Both the position numbers and the translations under genes were made by a program. This document shows, one piece after another, positions 1 through 9,978 of a DNA stretch of 64,000 bases; positions within the stretch are counted from its first letter, which is position 1, and the number at the start of each line of letters is the position of its first letter. The stretch covers positions 35,645 to 99,644 of the forward strand of contig JAEUTG010000023.1 of NCBI GenBank assembly GCA_016788045.1, read 5' to 3'. The stretch is from Bacteroidales bacterium (GTDB lineage Bacteria > Bacteroidota > Bacteroidia > Bacteroidales > Lentimicrobiaceae). The notes under the pieces were generated by a model. That model was given only the letters and a program-made list of their open reading frames with translations. It was not told where the DNA came from and searched no databases.

Positions 1-3000
1 TGCAGCAGTCTGCCTTCCGCTCCGGTCAGCGTATTGGTTAACCCTTACCCGGCAACCCCGGTCATTACTGCCCTGGGTGCCACTACCTTCTGCAATGGTC
101 AGAGTGTGGTATTGTCAGCTACCGCTGGTTTTGCCTCCTACCTCTGGTCGAACGGAGCAGTAACTCAGAACATCACAGTAACAGAATCGGGTTCATACAC
201 CGTTGTGGTCAGCGATGCCATCGGTTGTTCAAGCCAGGCTTCAGCACCCGTAAGTGTTACTGTATTGCAACCCGCAACCCCGGCAATAACAGCCAACGGA
301 CCCATTAACTTCTGTACCGGTGGCAGCGTGATGTTGTCAGCACCTGCAGGCTTTGCAGCCTATCTCTGGTCAAACGGTGAAATCACCCAAAACATTACGG
401 TAACCGTTTCGGGAAGCTATTCCGTGCAGGTAACCGATGCCATGGGTTGCATCAGTGATCCGTCAAATATCATTGCGGTAAATGTTTATCCTCCTTCAAC
501 TCCTCCGGTTATATTTGCCAACGGGCCGACCAGCCTGTGCGACGGAGAAACCGTGACCCTGATGGCACCTGCTGGATATGCTGTGTACGTATGGTCAAAC
601 GGTCAGACTACCCAGAACATCATTGTCAGCACTCCGGGCAACTATTTTGTAACAGTAACCGATGTTAACGGATGTACCTCAGTTGCTTCGAATGTAATTA
701 CCGTTGATGTTGTAACTCCGCCGACAGCCGATGCCGGTTCCAATGCCGATGTCTGTGCAGGAGATAACTATACAATTAATGATGCTTCAGCCAGTGATTA
801 TTCTTCATTGACATGGACCAGTTCAGGATCAGGATATTTCGTGAACAACGGAAACATCGATCCTACCTATGTTCCTTCTGCCGGTGACATTTCAACCGGA
901 AGTGTGATTCTCACACTGTCAGCCATTGGCAACGGGCCTTGTACCATGGCTGCAGAAAGCTCAATGCTGCTCGGTTTCACCGATGCCCCTGTCGCCTATG
1001 CCGGTGTTGATTTCAATATCTGTGAAGGAAGTAACATCAACATCACCACAGCAACTGCAAGCAATTATCAGACCATCAGCTGGTCAACATCAGGATCAGG
1101 CACCTTCCTCAATGGAAATACCCTGACTCCAACGTATATTCCGAGCGTGCTGGATATCAACAGCGGACTTGTTTCGCTGACGCTCACTGCTTCGGCCTCA
1201 GCTCCATGTACCATTCCTGCCAGCGATGCAGTGATGGTAACCATACACAAATCCCCGCAGGCATTTGCCGGCTCCAACACCAGCATCTGTCCTCCGGATC
1301 AGTACACAACCCTGACGGCGACTGCAAGCAATTACAGCCATCTGCTCTGGACAACCAACGGAACCGGAACATTCACCGACCCCACCTCACTGGTTACGGT
1401 TTACTCGCCAAGTGCAGCCGACATCATGAACGGTTCGGTAACCCTGAATCTGACGGCCTATGCCAACGCTCCCTGCACTTCGGTGAGCGATGATATCGTA
1501 CTCATTCTGGTACAGGATCCGATTGCCGATGCAGGTGCTGACATTACCATTTGTGAAGGAGACAATGCCATCATTAACGGAACAGCATCGGGATACCAGT
1601 CAATATTCTGGACAACTTCCGGCAGCGGAAACATCGTGAATGGCAATACATTGAGTCCGACTTACCTTCCGAGTGCAACCGATATTGCCAACGGATGGGT
1701 AACACTGACCCTGACGGCCAATCCGATGGCTCCCTGTGCTTCACAGGCTATTGATGCCATGCAGCTCAACATTACCCGCAGTCCGCAGATCTTTGCCGGC
1801 GCCGATGTAAGTCTTTGCCCTGTCGTGCCTTATACCACCAGCACTGCCACTGCATCATTCTACAGTAACGTATTGTGGTCAACCAACGGAACAGGTACAT
1901 TCTCAAATACCACCACCGTGGTAACCACCTATACCCCGAGTGCAGCCGATATTGCCAACGGAACAGTCACACTCTCCCTCACCGGATATGCCAACAGCCC
2001 ATGCAGCAGTGCCAGTGACGAAATCGTTCTGCTGCTCTCCAACGAGGCAACTGCCAATGCCGGACCGGATGCACTCATCTGTGAAGGTAACAATGTCAGC
2101 ATCACCGGTGCTTCAGCAACCAACTATCAGTCACTCAACTGGGCAACAACCGGTACAGGTACCATTGTAAATGGCAACTCGCTCACACCGATGTACATTC
2201 CGAGTATGGCTGACATCAACAACGGCAGTGTAATCCTGAGTCTGACCGCTACACCGCTTGCGCCCTGCGCCAATGCCGCATCGGATGCCATGACCATTAA
2301 CATCAGCCGCACACCGCAGATTTTTGCCGGAGATGACACCGCTCTTTGCCCTGCCGGACCTTACACCACAACCACAGCTACCGCTTCGTATTACAGTATG
2401 TTACAATGGACCAGTAACGGAACCGGTACTTTCTCAACGCCTAACGCCCTGGTTACCACTTATACCCCGTCAGCATCAGACATAGCCAACGGGAATGTAA
2501 CCCTAACCCTCACCGGTTTTGCCAATGCTCCATGCAGCAGTGTCAGTGACAACATCGTCATTACCCTTTCGCAGGAAGCCATTGTAAACGCCGGCGCCGA
2601 TGCCACCATCTGCGAAGGTATGCAGCACACCATTTCGGGTGCTTCAGCCAGCAATTACCAGTCAATCAGCTGGATCAGCACTGGCACAGGAGTAATCATG
2701 AACGGCAACACCCTGACTCCTACTTACATTCCAAGTATAGCCGACATCACCAACGGTGGTGTGGTGCTGAGCCTGATTGCTACGCCGGTTGCTCCGTGCA
2801 GCGGCAACATCACTGATGCCATGCAGCTGAACATCACCCGCACTCCGGTTGTTTTTGCAGGCACCGATGCAGCCATCTGCCCTCCGGGATCCTATACCGT
2901 AGCCGATGCAACCGCTTCCTATTGTGCAGCCCTTCTGTGGTCGAGCAGCGGAACCGGTGTATTCTCCAGCACTTCAACCCTGGTAACGATTTATTCGCCC

Positions 3001-6000
3001 TCTCCTGCAGATATCGCCAACGGTACGGTAACCCTTACCCTTACCGGATATGCCAATAGCCCGTGTTCAAATGTAAGCGACGAAGTAGTGCTCTATTTCG
3101 TAGCTGAAGCTCAGGCCAATGCCGGCGGTGATGCCGTGATCTGCGAAGGCGCACAGCACCTGATCAGCGGAGCCAGTGCTTCCAACTATTCAACACTTAC
3201 CTGGACAAGCAGCGGAAGCGGATCATTCGTGAACAACGGTTCGCTTACACCAACCTATATCCCGAGTGCAGCCGATGTGAACAATGGTATGGTCATCCTG
3301 ACCCTTACCGCAAACCCGGTTGCACCTTGCGCCGTGGCTGCTGCCGATGCCATGATCCTGACCATTGAACGCAGGGCTACAGCCAATGCCGGTCCGAATG
3401 CTTCAACCTGCTACGGCGATGCATTCTATCTTGCAGCAGCGACGGCTTCATTCTATTCAGATGTTCTCTGGACAACTTCTGGTACCGGTACCTTTACCAA
3501 TCCTGCAGAGGTTAATGCAACCTACATTCCTTCAGCAGCAGACCTGGCTTCCGGAACCGTTACCCTAACCCTCAATGCATACGGAAACGCACCGTGTACC
3601 GATGCTACTGACTTCATGGTACTTGGCATTACCCCGGGCGCTACCGTAGACGCCGGACCCGATGACAATATCTGCTTCGGCCCAGCACCTGTAACAGGAG
3701 CCAGTGCAACCAATTATGCCAGCCTGCAATGGACTGTATCTTTCGGAACCGGTATCATCATCAATGCCGGCAACATTATGCCGACTTACCTGCCGAGTGC
3801 CGGTGACCTGGCCAACGGCTATGCAATTCTTACACTGACTGTCAACCCGCTGGCACCGTGTACCGATCCGATTGCCGACAACAAAACACTGACCATCAGT
3901 GAGACTCCGATTGTGGACGCCGGCCTCGATGCAATCATCTGCCAGGGTTCGACCTACACCATCAATGATGCAACTGCTGCCAACTTCGCCATGCTTCAGT
4001 GGACTACATCAGGCAGTGGAACCTGGATCAACGCCAATACCCTGAATCCTACTTATACCCCGAGTGCCGCTGACGCAGCAGCAGGGTCGGTCGTTCTCAC
4101 CCTGGAAGCCACCAATGGAAGTTGCCCGGTTGTGACCGACTACATGCAGCTCAATATCCAGCCGGAAGTTACGGTTGATGCCGGCTCCGATGCTGACATC
4201 TGTGAAGGAAGCACCTATACCATATTCAACGCATCAGCTGCCAATTACAGCAACATTAACTGGATCACTTCCGGAAGCGGAACTTTCAGCAACAGTTCGG
4301 TATTGAACCCTGTATACACGCCAAGTGCAGCCGACATCGCTGCCGGCAGTGTAGTACTGACCATCACCGGTATCTCCTCAGCACCTTGTGCCGGAAGTGC
4401 AACCGACAACATGACCCTCAATATCCGTTATAGCCCTGTGGCTGATGCCGGAACCGACGGACTTGTCTGTGAAGGTGATGAATACATTATAGGCGATGCC
4501 ATGGCATACGATTACGCATCTGTAATCTGGACCAGCACCGGAACAGGAACATTCATCAACGGGTCGTCGCTGAGTGCAACCTATATTCCAAGTCCGGCAG
4601 ACATTGCTGCTGGAAGCGTTACCCTCACACTGATCGCATCCAATCCTCCGTGTGCCGATGACACCGATTCACAGTCGCTCACCATTATCCAGTCACCGCT
4701 GGTAAATGCCGGACCGGATGTAACCATCTGCAACTCGTGCAATTATACCGTTTCAGGTGCAGTTGTCAACAATGCTGTGAGCTACAGCTGGTCAACCACC
4801 GGAACAGGAACCATCACCAACGGAACCACCCTTACCCCGACCTATCAGCCAGGTGCCGGTGATATCTCCAATGGTTCAGCAACCCTGATCCTTACAGTCG
4901 TGAGTGCTTCAGGTTGCGGCAGCTTCAGCGATGAAATGGTAATCTTCATCAACCAGAACCCTGACCTTGACTTTACCTGGGAACCGGTTTGCGAAGGACA
5001 GCCTACCAGCTTCTTTGTGGACGAGACCATGACAGACGTGAACTCCATCGCTGTATGGCACTGGAACTTCGGCGACGGCTTCTATGCCAACGTGATGAAC
5101 CCCTCACATACCTTCCCGGCAGTGGGTGTTTATGAAGTTACCCTGACTGCTACCGATACCGCTGGATATACCTCCATCATCAGTCATTTTGTTCAGATCA
5201 ACAGCTCACCCATTGCCTTCTTCAGCTTCGACACCCCGAATTGCGAAGGAAATGCCACCCAGTTCAACAACCTTTCATCAACAGAGAATGGTTACATTAC
5301 CCGCTGGGTGTGGAATTATGGTGATGGCTCAGCCAACGATACCATTTACTTCCCGAATGATCCGAATCCCGAACATACCTATGCCAACTCAGGGATCTTC
5401 GAAGTAAGCCTGAATGTGCTCAACTCTTACGGTTGTGAGAATACCTTCTCCACTGAGGTAACAGTTACGCCAAACCCGGTTGCCAACTTCTATTACACCA
5501 CCCTTTGCGAAGACCTGCTGGTGAACTTCCAGGATGCTTCCTTCCCCAATGGTGCCGGTAACATTGAAGCCTGGGCCTGGAATTTTGACGATCCTTCATC
5601 GGGCATCTTCAATACTTCCGACCTTGAAGATCCGCAGCACATTTTCAGTGCCCCGGGTACCTACAATGTAACCCTGCAGATTACCAATTTCAACAACTGT
5701 ACCGACACCATTACCAAGCAGGTAACGGTAGGCGGAGCCCCGGCTGTTGAATTCACCTGGCAGTCATCGTGTGCCGAAGCCCTTACCAGCTTCTTCGCCG
5801 ACGCTACCGTTATTAATCTGAATGCCGTGGCAACCTTTGCCTGGGAATTCGGCGATGGCGGCATCTCTAACCTGCAGGATCCGCAGCATATGTATGCAGC
5901 CGGAGGAGACTACACCGTTATGCTTACCATAACTGACACCGCTGGTTGCAGCAACACTGTCAGCCACCTGGTACATGTAAGTCCGCTGCCGGATGCTTAC

Positions 6001-9000
6001 TTCAGCTTTACTGCACCAACCTGTTTCCAGACTGAGACAGAATTCAACGACCTGTCTTACACCCAGTCAGGATACATCACCGAATGGGAATGGATCTTCG
6101 GCGACGGCAATTCAACCACCGTTACTTTCCCCAACAACCAGAATGTTTCGCATCAGTATGCTGCTGCAGGATTCTATAATGTAACCCTCAACATCACCAC
6201 TTCAGAAGGATGTGAGGCTACAGAAACCATTATGGTGGAAGTAATTCCGAATCCGGTGGCCAACTTTATCAATACCAGCTCTTGTCTGGGCGAAGCGGTT
6301 GAGTTTACCGATCTGTCGCAGCCCAACGGTGGTGGTCAGATTACAGGATGGGCCTGGGATTTCGGTGATCCGACATCCGGTGTAAACAACACCTCACTGC
6401 TTGTCAATCCAACCCACGTATATGCTCAGCCTGGCACTTACATTGTAAGCCTCATTGTTACCACGGGCAACAGTTGCGCCGATACAACTACGAGAACACT
6501 TACCATTGCCCCTGCACCGGTGGTTGACTTTGCCTTCACCGCAGGCTGTTCAAACGACACCATTCAGTTCACGAGTTCAACCTATGTGAACATGGGTGCC
6601 ACCCTCAACTGGATGTGGGAGTTCGGCGACGGAACCACTTCAACCGAAGCAGATCCCCAGCACATCTACCTGAGTCAGGGCATTTACACTGTAAACCTTA
6701 CCATTACCGACACCGCAGGTTGCACTGCCAGCATTTCACACCCGCTGAGTGTTATTCCGGGTCCGCAGGCGATGTTCAGCTTCACTGCACCTGCCTGTTC
6801 AGGTACCGACGTCCAGTTCAACGATATGTCGGTTGCCAATGGCAGCGTGATTACCTCCTGGCTGTGGGATTTCGGCGATGGAAACACCCAGCTCATCAAC
6901 GCTCCTGGAAATCCCGACGTAACCCATGTATATGCCAATGCCGGTGTTTACACAGTAACACTCAGCATCACCAACCTTGAAGGATGCGATGCCGAAACCA
7001 GCATGGATGTGCAGGTTGTAACCGGCCCGACTGCTGAATTTGAATTCGAACCCGGTTGCCTGGGATCACCGGTTGCCTTTACCGATCTTACTTCAACCAA
7101 TGGTGGCCCGGCCCTGGTACAATGGCTGTGGAACTTTGGCGACCCGGCATCAGGCACCTCCAATACCTCAAACCTGCCGAATCCGGTTCACGTATTCAAC
7201 CTTGAGGGAACCTACAATGTACTCCTTACAGTTACCAGTGCCAGCGGTTGCACCGATACAGTACAGCATACCGTTGTGGTTACCCCGCTGCCGCTTGTGG
7301 CCTTCCAGGTTACCTCAGGCACCTGTGTTGAGTCTCCGGTATCCTTCGAACCTGATGCTACGGTGATGGATCTTACCTCTATCGCAAGCTGGGAATGGAA
7401 CTTCGGCGACGGCAGCCCGACTTCGGACCTGCCAACACCAACCCACACCTATACCACAGTAAGTGTATACGATGTTACACTCACTGTAACCGACCTGAAT
7501 GGCTGTATCAACAGCATTACACAGCAGGTTTCCATTGGTGCCCTCCCGGTTTCAGCATTCACCTTTGTAAGTGCCTGTGCCGACAACACCACCTCCTTCA
7601 CTGATCATTCTTACACCATTACCGGTGAGGAAATTACAGCCTGGTCATGGAACTTCAATGACCCGAACGCTGTACCAGGCACCGACGTATCTGCAGAACA
7701 GAACCCTGTATACCAGTATGCAGCAGAAGGTCTGTACAATGTAACCCTTACCGTTACAACAGAGAACGGATGCAGCGGATCAGTAACCGTACCGGTTCAG
7801 GTATTCCCGGCTCCGACCGCAGCATTCACCTATGTGACCAATGCCTGCGCCAACGGTTCTGTCGGATTCCAGGATGCTTCTGTCAGCTATCAGGGAGCAA
7901 TCACCGCCTGGGAATGGGAATTTGAACCCGGATACACTTCAGTACTTCAGAATCCGAACCACATCTTCTTCCACTCCGACAGCTGCTACAATGTACGCCT
8001 GGTAGTTACCGACCTGCGCGGCTGTATCGATACTCTTGTACAGGAAGTGTGTGTACCTGCAGGTCTGGAAGTTGCCATTGACCACAATGTAACCTGCTCC
8101 GGCGACACTACCTTCTTCAATCCGGTAGTGGTATCACCGGTTGGCGATTCACTGGTTGCCTTTGAATGGGACTTTGATGATCTTGCCTCAGGAATTCACA
8201 ATACCTCAACCCTGCGCAATCCCGCCCACTACTTCGCCGCACCGGGCTCGTATCTGGTATCGCTGAATGCAACCGATGAAAACAACTGCATCACCAGGGT
8301 TTACCAGCGCGTCGATGTGCTCAACCTGCCAATGCCTTCGTTCAGCTATGTGGCCGGAACCTGCGACAGCACCATTTACTTCACCGACCTGTCGAACGGT
8401 AACGGAGCCAACATCAGCAGCTGGATCTGGAATTACGGAGACGGCAGTTCAGATACACTCTTGACTGCTCCGGCCGACACCAACCATTTCTACGCAACAG
8501 CCGGTATCTTTGAGGTAAGCCTTACTACCATCACCGTAAACGGATGCGAGGCAACCTACACCACGAGTGTTGACCGTATGCCATGTATCACAGCCGGTTT
8601 CACCATGCTGGATACACTCACCTGCGAACGTCATGAACTTACCTTTGAAGACCAGTCGTTCTGCGGCAATCCGATCAACAGCTGGGAATGGAATTTCGGC
8701 GATGGTGATACCCTGGTGTACTCAGAGGTACAGCCGACGGTAACTCACATCTACCAGCTTGGCGGAACCTACAATGTAAGCCTGGTAGTTACCACAACGG
8801 TTGCCGGAAAGTCTGTAAGCGATACCCTCACGCAGACCGTTAAAGTACTTGCTTCACCTGTTGCTGCCTTCGCTGTAAGCGATGTCTGTCTCAACCAGAA
8901 CACCATCTTCACCGACCAGTCAACCTGGACAGAATCGAAGATCAGTGAATGGAGCTGGGATTTCGGCGATCCGCTCTCGGTTTACGACACCACTTCGATG

Positions 9001-9942
9001 CGTAACCCGGCCTATCTGTACGACCGTGCAGGACTCTACACCGCAAGCCTCACCGTAACCAACGAATACGGATGTACCGATACCATCAGCCACCAGCATA
9101 CGGTTCACTACCTGCCGGTTGCCGACTTCAGCTACAGCCTGGCCTGCCAGAACAACTTCACGCTGTTCACCGACCTGAGCGACAGTGCCGATGCCCACAT
9201 TGATCAATGGTGGTGGAGATTCAGCGACTCACTGAATATGCTTGGCCTGGCCGGCGTTCAGCACCCGCACTTTACCTTCGAAAACACCGGTATCTACAAC
9301 GTTGAGCTTACCATCGTAAATGCTTACGGTTGCTCCGACACCATCACCAAAGAACTCACCGTAAACCCGAAACCCACCAGCGCCTTCTCATTCACAGAGA
9401 ATTATGAGAATACCCAGGGAAGGGTTCAGTTTATCAATGGTTCGATCGGTGCCAACGCTTATGAGTGGAATTTCGGTACCGGAATCCAGTCATTTGAAAT
9501 CGATCCGGTTATTGACTTCACTTCCGAAGGTAATTACGAAATCTCACTCATCACGCTGAACGAATTTGGCTGCCCCGACACCCTGAGCATGGAATACAAC
9601 CTGATGTTCAAGGGACTGTGGGTTCCCAATGCCTTCTCGCCCAACAACCCCAATGCAGCCGTCAGGTATTTCAAACCGGTTGGTATTAACCTTAAATCCT
9701 ACGTAATAGAAGTATTTGACACCTGGGGCAACCTGCTCTGGACATCGGATAAGCTCGACGATAACGGGTCACCTGCCGAAGGCTGGAACGGAACCTTCAA
9801 CGGCAATCTGGTGCAGCAGGATGTTTACCTGTGGAAAGCAAGGGCAATCTTCGAAGATGGCAGCATCTGGCACGGCAGCGATGTCGGTGACAACACCAAC
9901 ATACCACAGAAAACCTCCGGGACAGTTACACTCATCAGGTAA
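1..9942 (+). CDS. Giant repeat adhesin with type B T9SS sorting domain (5' partial)
   Basis: The reading frame is open from the first base, so the start lies outside the window; the TTG at 34 is only an internal codon. Order of domains: three Ig-like repeats of 75 residues (to about nt 720, each with a YLWSNG-type core); sixteen repeats of about 88 residues (nt 720-4965, core W.tsGtGtf...tYiPSaaDi.nG.v.LtL); eighteen PKD-like domains (nt 4965-9610, core W.WnFGDG); then a gliding-motility-associated C-terminal domain (nt 9614-9939, starting WVPNAFSPNN), the type B sorting signal of the type IX secretion system. Almost every repeat carries two cysteines. Family knowledge: such proteins cross the outer membrane by T9SS and act in adhesion or gliding (SprB-like). 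The PorP/SprF-like gene 36 bp downstream is the expected partner. Ligand and exact role cannot be read from sequence. No catalytic domain is visible in the part seen. Confidence 0.93.
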   Translation, partial: CSSLPSAPVSVLVNPYPATPVITALGATTFCNGQSVVLSATAGFASYLWSNGAVTQNITVTESGSYTVVVSDAIGCSSQASAPVSVTVLQPATPAITANGPINFCTGGSVMLSAPAGFAAYLWSNGEITQNITVTVSGSYSVQVTDAMGCISDPSNIIAVNVYPPSTPPVIFANGPTSLCDGETVTLMAPAGYAVYVWSNGQTTQNIIVSTPGNYFVTVTDVNGCTSVASNVITVDVVTPPTADAGSNADVCAGDNYTINDASASDYSSLTWTSSGSGYFVNNGNIDPTYVPSAGDISTGSVILTLSAIGNGPCTMAAESSMLLGFTDAPVAYAGVDFNICEGSNINITTATASNYQTISWSTSGSGTFLNGNTLTPTYIPSVLDINSGLVSLTLTASASAPCTIPASDAVMVTIHKSPQAFAGSNTSICPPDQYTTLTATASNYSHLLWTTNGTGTFTDPTSLVTVYSPSAADIMNGSVTLNLTAYANAPCTSVSDDIVLILVQDPIADAGADITICEGDNAIINGTASGYQSIFWTTSGSGNIVNGNTLSPTYLPSATDIANGWVTLTLTANPMAPCASQAIDAMQLNITRSPQIFAGADVSLCPVVPYTTSTATASFYSNVLWSTNGTGTFSNTTTVVTTYTPSAADIANGTVTLSLTGYANSPCSSASDEIVLLLSNEATANAGPDALICEGNNVSITGASATNYQSLNWATTGTGTIVNGNSLTPMYIPSMADINNGSVILSLTATPLAPCANAASDAMTINISRTPQIFAGDDTALCPAGPYTTTTATASYYSMLQWTSNGTGTFSTPNALVTTYTPSASDIANGNVTLTLTGFANAPCSSVSDNIVITLSQEAIVNAGADATICEGMQHTISGASASNYQSISWISTGTGVIMNGNTLTPTYIPSIADITNGGVVLSLIATPVAPCSGNITDAMQLNITRTPVVFAGTDAAICPPGSYTVADATASYCAALLWSSSGTGVFSSTSTLVTIYSPSPADIANGTVTLTLTGYANSPCSNVSDEVVLYFVAEAQANAGGDAVICEGAQHLISGASASNYSTLTWTSSGSGSFVNNGSLTPTYIPSAADVNNGMVILTLTANPVAPCAVAAADAMILTIERRATANAGPNASTCYGDAFYLAAATASFYSDVLWTTSGTGTFTNPAEVNATYIPSAADLASGTVTLTLNAYGNAPCTDATDFMVLGITPGATVDAGPDDNICFGPAPVTGASATNYASLQWTVSFGTGIIINAGNIMPTYLPSAGDLANGYAILTLTVNPLAPCTDPIADNKTLTISETPIVDAGLDAIICQGSTYTINDATAANFAMLQWTTSGSGTWINANTLNPTYTPSAADAAAGSVVLTLEATNGSCPVVTDYMQLNIQPEVTVDAGSDADICEGSTYTIFNASAANYSNINWITSGSGTFSNSSVLNPVYTPSAADIAAGSVVLTITGISSAPCAGSATDNMTLNIRYSPVADAGTDGLVCEGDEYIIGDAMAYDYASVIWTSTGTGTFINGSSLSATYIPSPADIAAGSVTLTLIASNPPCADDTDSQSLTIIQSPLVNAGPDVTICNSCNYTVSGAVVNNAVSYSWSTTGTGTITNGTTLTPTYQPGAGDISNGSATLILTVVSASGCGSFSDEMVIFINQNPDLDFTWEPVCEGQPTSFFVDETMTDVNSIAVWHWNFGDGFYANVMNPSHTFPAVGVYEVTLTATDTAGYTSIISHFVQINSSPIAFFSFDTPNCEGNATQFNNLSSTENGYITRWVWNYGDGSANDTIYFPNDPNPEHTYANSGIFEVSLNVLNSYGCENTFSTEVTVTPNPVANFYYTTLCEDLLVNFQDASFPNGAGNIEAWAWNFDDPSSGIFNTSDLEDPQHIFSAPGTYNVTLQITNFNNCTDTITKQVTVGGAPAVEFTWQSSCAEALTSFFADATVINLNAVATFAWEFGDGGISNLQDPQHMYAAGGDYTVMLTITDTAGCSNTVSHLVHVSPLPDAYFSFTAPTCFQTETEFNDLSYTQSGYITEWEWIFGDGNSTTVTFPNNQNVSHQYAAAGFYNVTLNITTSEGCEATETIMVEVIPNPVANFINTSSCLGEAVEFTDLSQPNGGGQITGWAWDFGDPTSGVNNTSLLVNPTHVYAQPGTYIVSLIVTTGNSCADTTTRTLTIAPAPVVDFAFTAGCSNDTIQFTSSTYVNMGATLNWMWEFGDGTTSTEADPQHIYLSQGIYTVNLTITDTAGCTASISHPLSVIPGPQAMFSFTAPACSGTDVQFNDMSVANGSVITSWLWDFGDGNTQLINAPGNPDVTHVYANAGVYTVTLSITNLEGCDAETSMDVQVVTGPTAEFEFEPGCLGSPVAFTDLTSTNGGPALVQWLWNFGDPASGTSNTSNLPNPVHVFNLEGTYNVLLTVTSASGCTDTVQHTVVVTPLPLVAFQVTSGTCVESPVSFEPDATVMDLTSIASWEWNFGDGSPTSDLPTPTHTYTTVSVYDVTLTVTDLNGCINSITQQVSIGALPVSAFTFVSACADNTTSFTDHSYTITGEEITAWSWNFNDPNAVPGTDVSAEQNPVYQYAAEGLYNVTLTVTTENGCSGSVTVPVQVFPAPTAAFTYVTNACANGSVGFQDASVSYQGAITAWEWEFEPGYTSVLQNPNHIFFHSDSCYNVRLVVTDLRGCIDTLVQEVCVPAGLEVAIDHNVTCSGDTTFFNPVVVSPVGDSLVAFEWDFDDLASGIHNTSTLRNPAHYFAAPGSYLVSLNATDENNCITRVYQRVDVLNLPMPSFSYVAGTCDSTIYFTDLSNGNGANISSWIWNYGDGSSDTLLTAPADTNHFYATAGIFEVSLTTITVNGCEATYTTSVDRMPCITAGFTMLDTLTCERHELTFEDQSFCGNPINSWEWNFGDGDTLVYSEVQPTVTHIYQLGGTYNVSLVVTTTVAGKSVSDTLTQTVKVLASPVAAFAVSDVCLNQNTIFTDQSTWTESKISEWSWDFGDPLSVYDTTSMRNPAYLYDRAGLYTASLTVTNEYGCTDTISHQHTVHYLPVADFSYSLACQNNFTLFTDLSDSADAHIDQWWWRFSDSLNMLGLAGVQHPHFTFENTGIYNVELTIVNAYGCSDTITKELTVNPKPTSAFSFTENYENTQGRVQFINGSIGANAYEWNFGTGIQSFEIDPVIDFTSEGNYEISLITLNEFGCPDTLSMEYNLMFKGLWVPNAFSPNNPNAAVRYFKPVGINLKSYVIEVFDTWGNLLWTSDKLDDNGSPAEGWNGTFNGNLVQQDVYLWKARAIFEDGSIWHGSDVGDNTNIPQKTSGTVTLIR

Positions 9943-9978
9943 GCCTGAAACTATATACAACTCGCAAAAAACTACATC

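Noticed and set aside
34..36. TTG at 34 as the start of the giant adhesin
   Set aside because: The frame is open to base 1 and the residues before it (CSSLPSAPVSV) continue the 75-residue repeat pattern, so the gene starts outside the window.
720..4965. Regular ~265 bp periodicity that might be taken for a CRISPR-like or satellite array
   Set aside because: The period is a multiple of three, the frame is open throughout and variation is at protein-compatible positions; it is a coding repeat.
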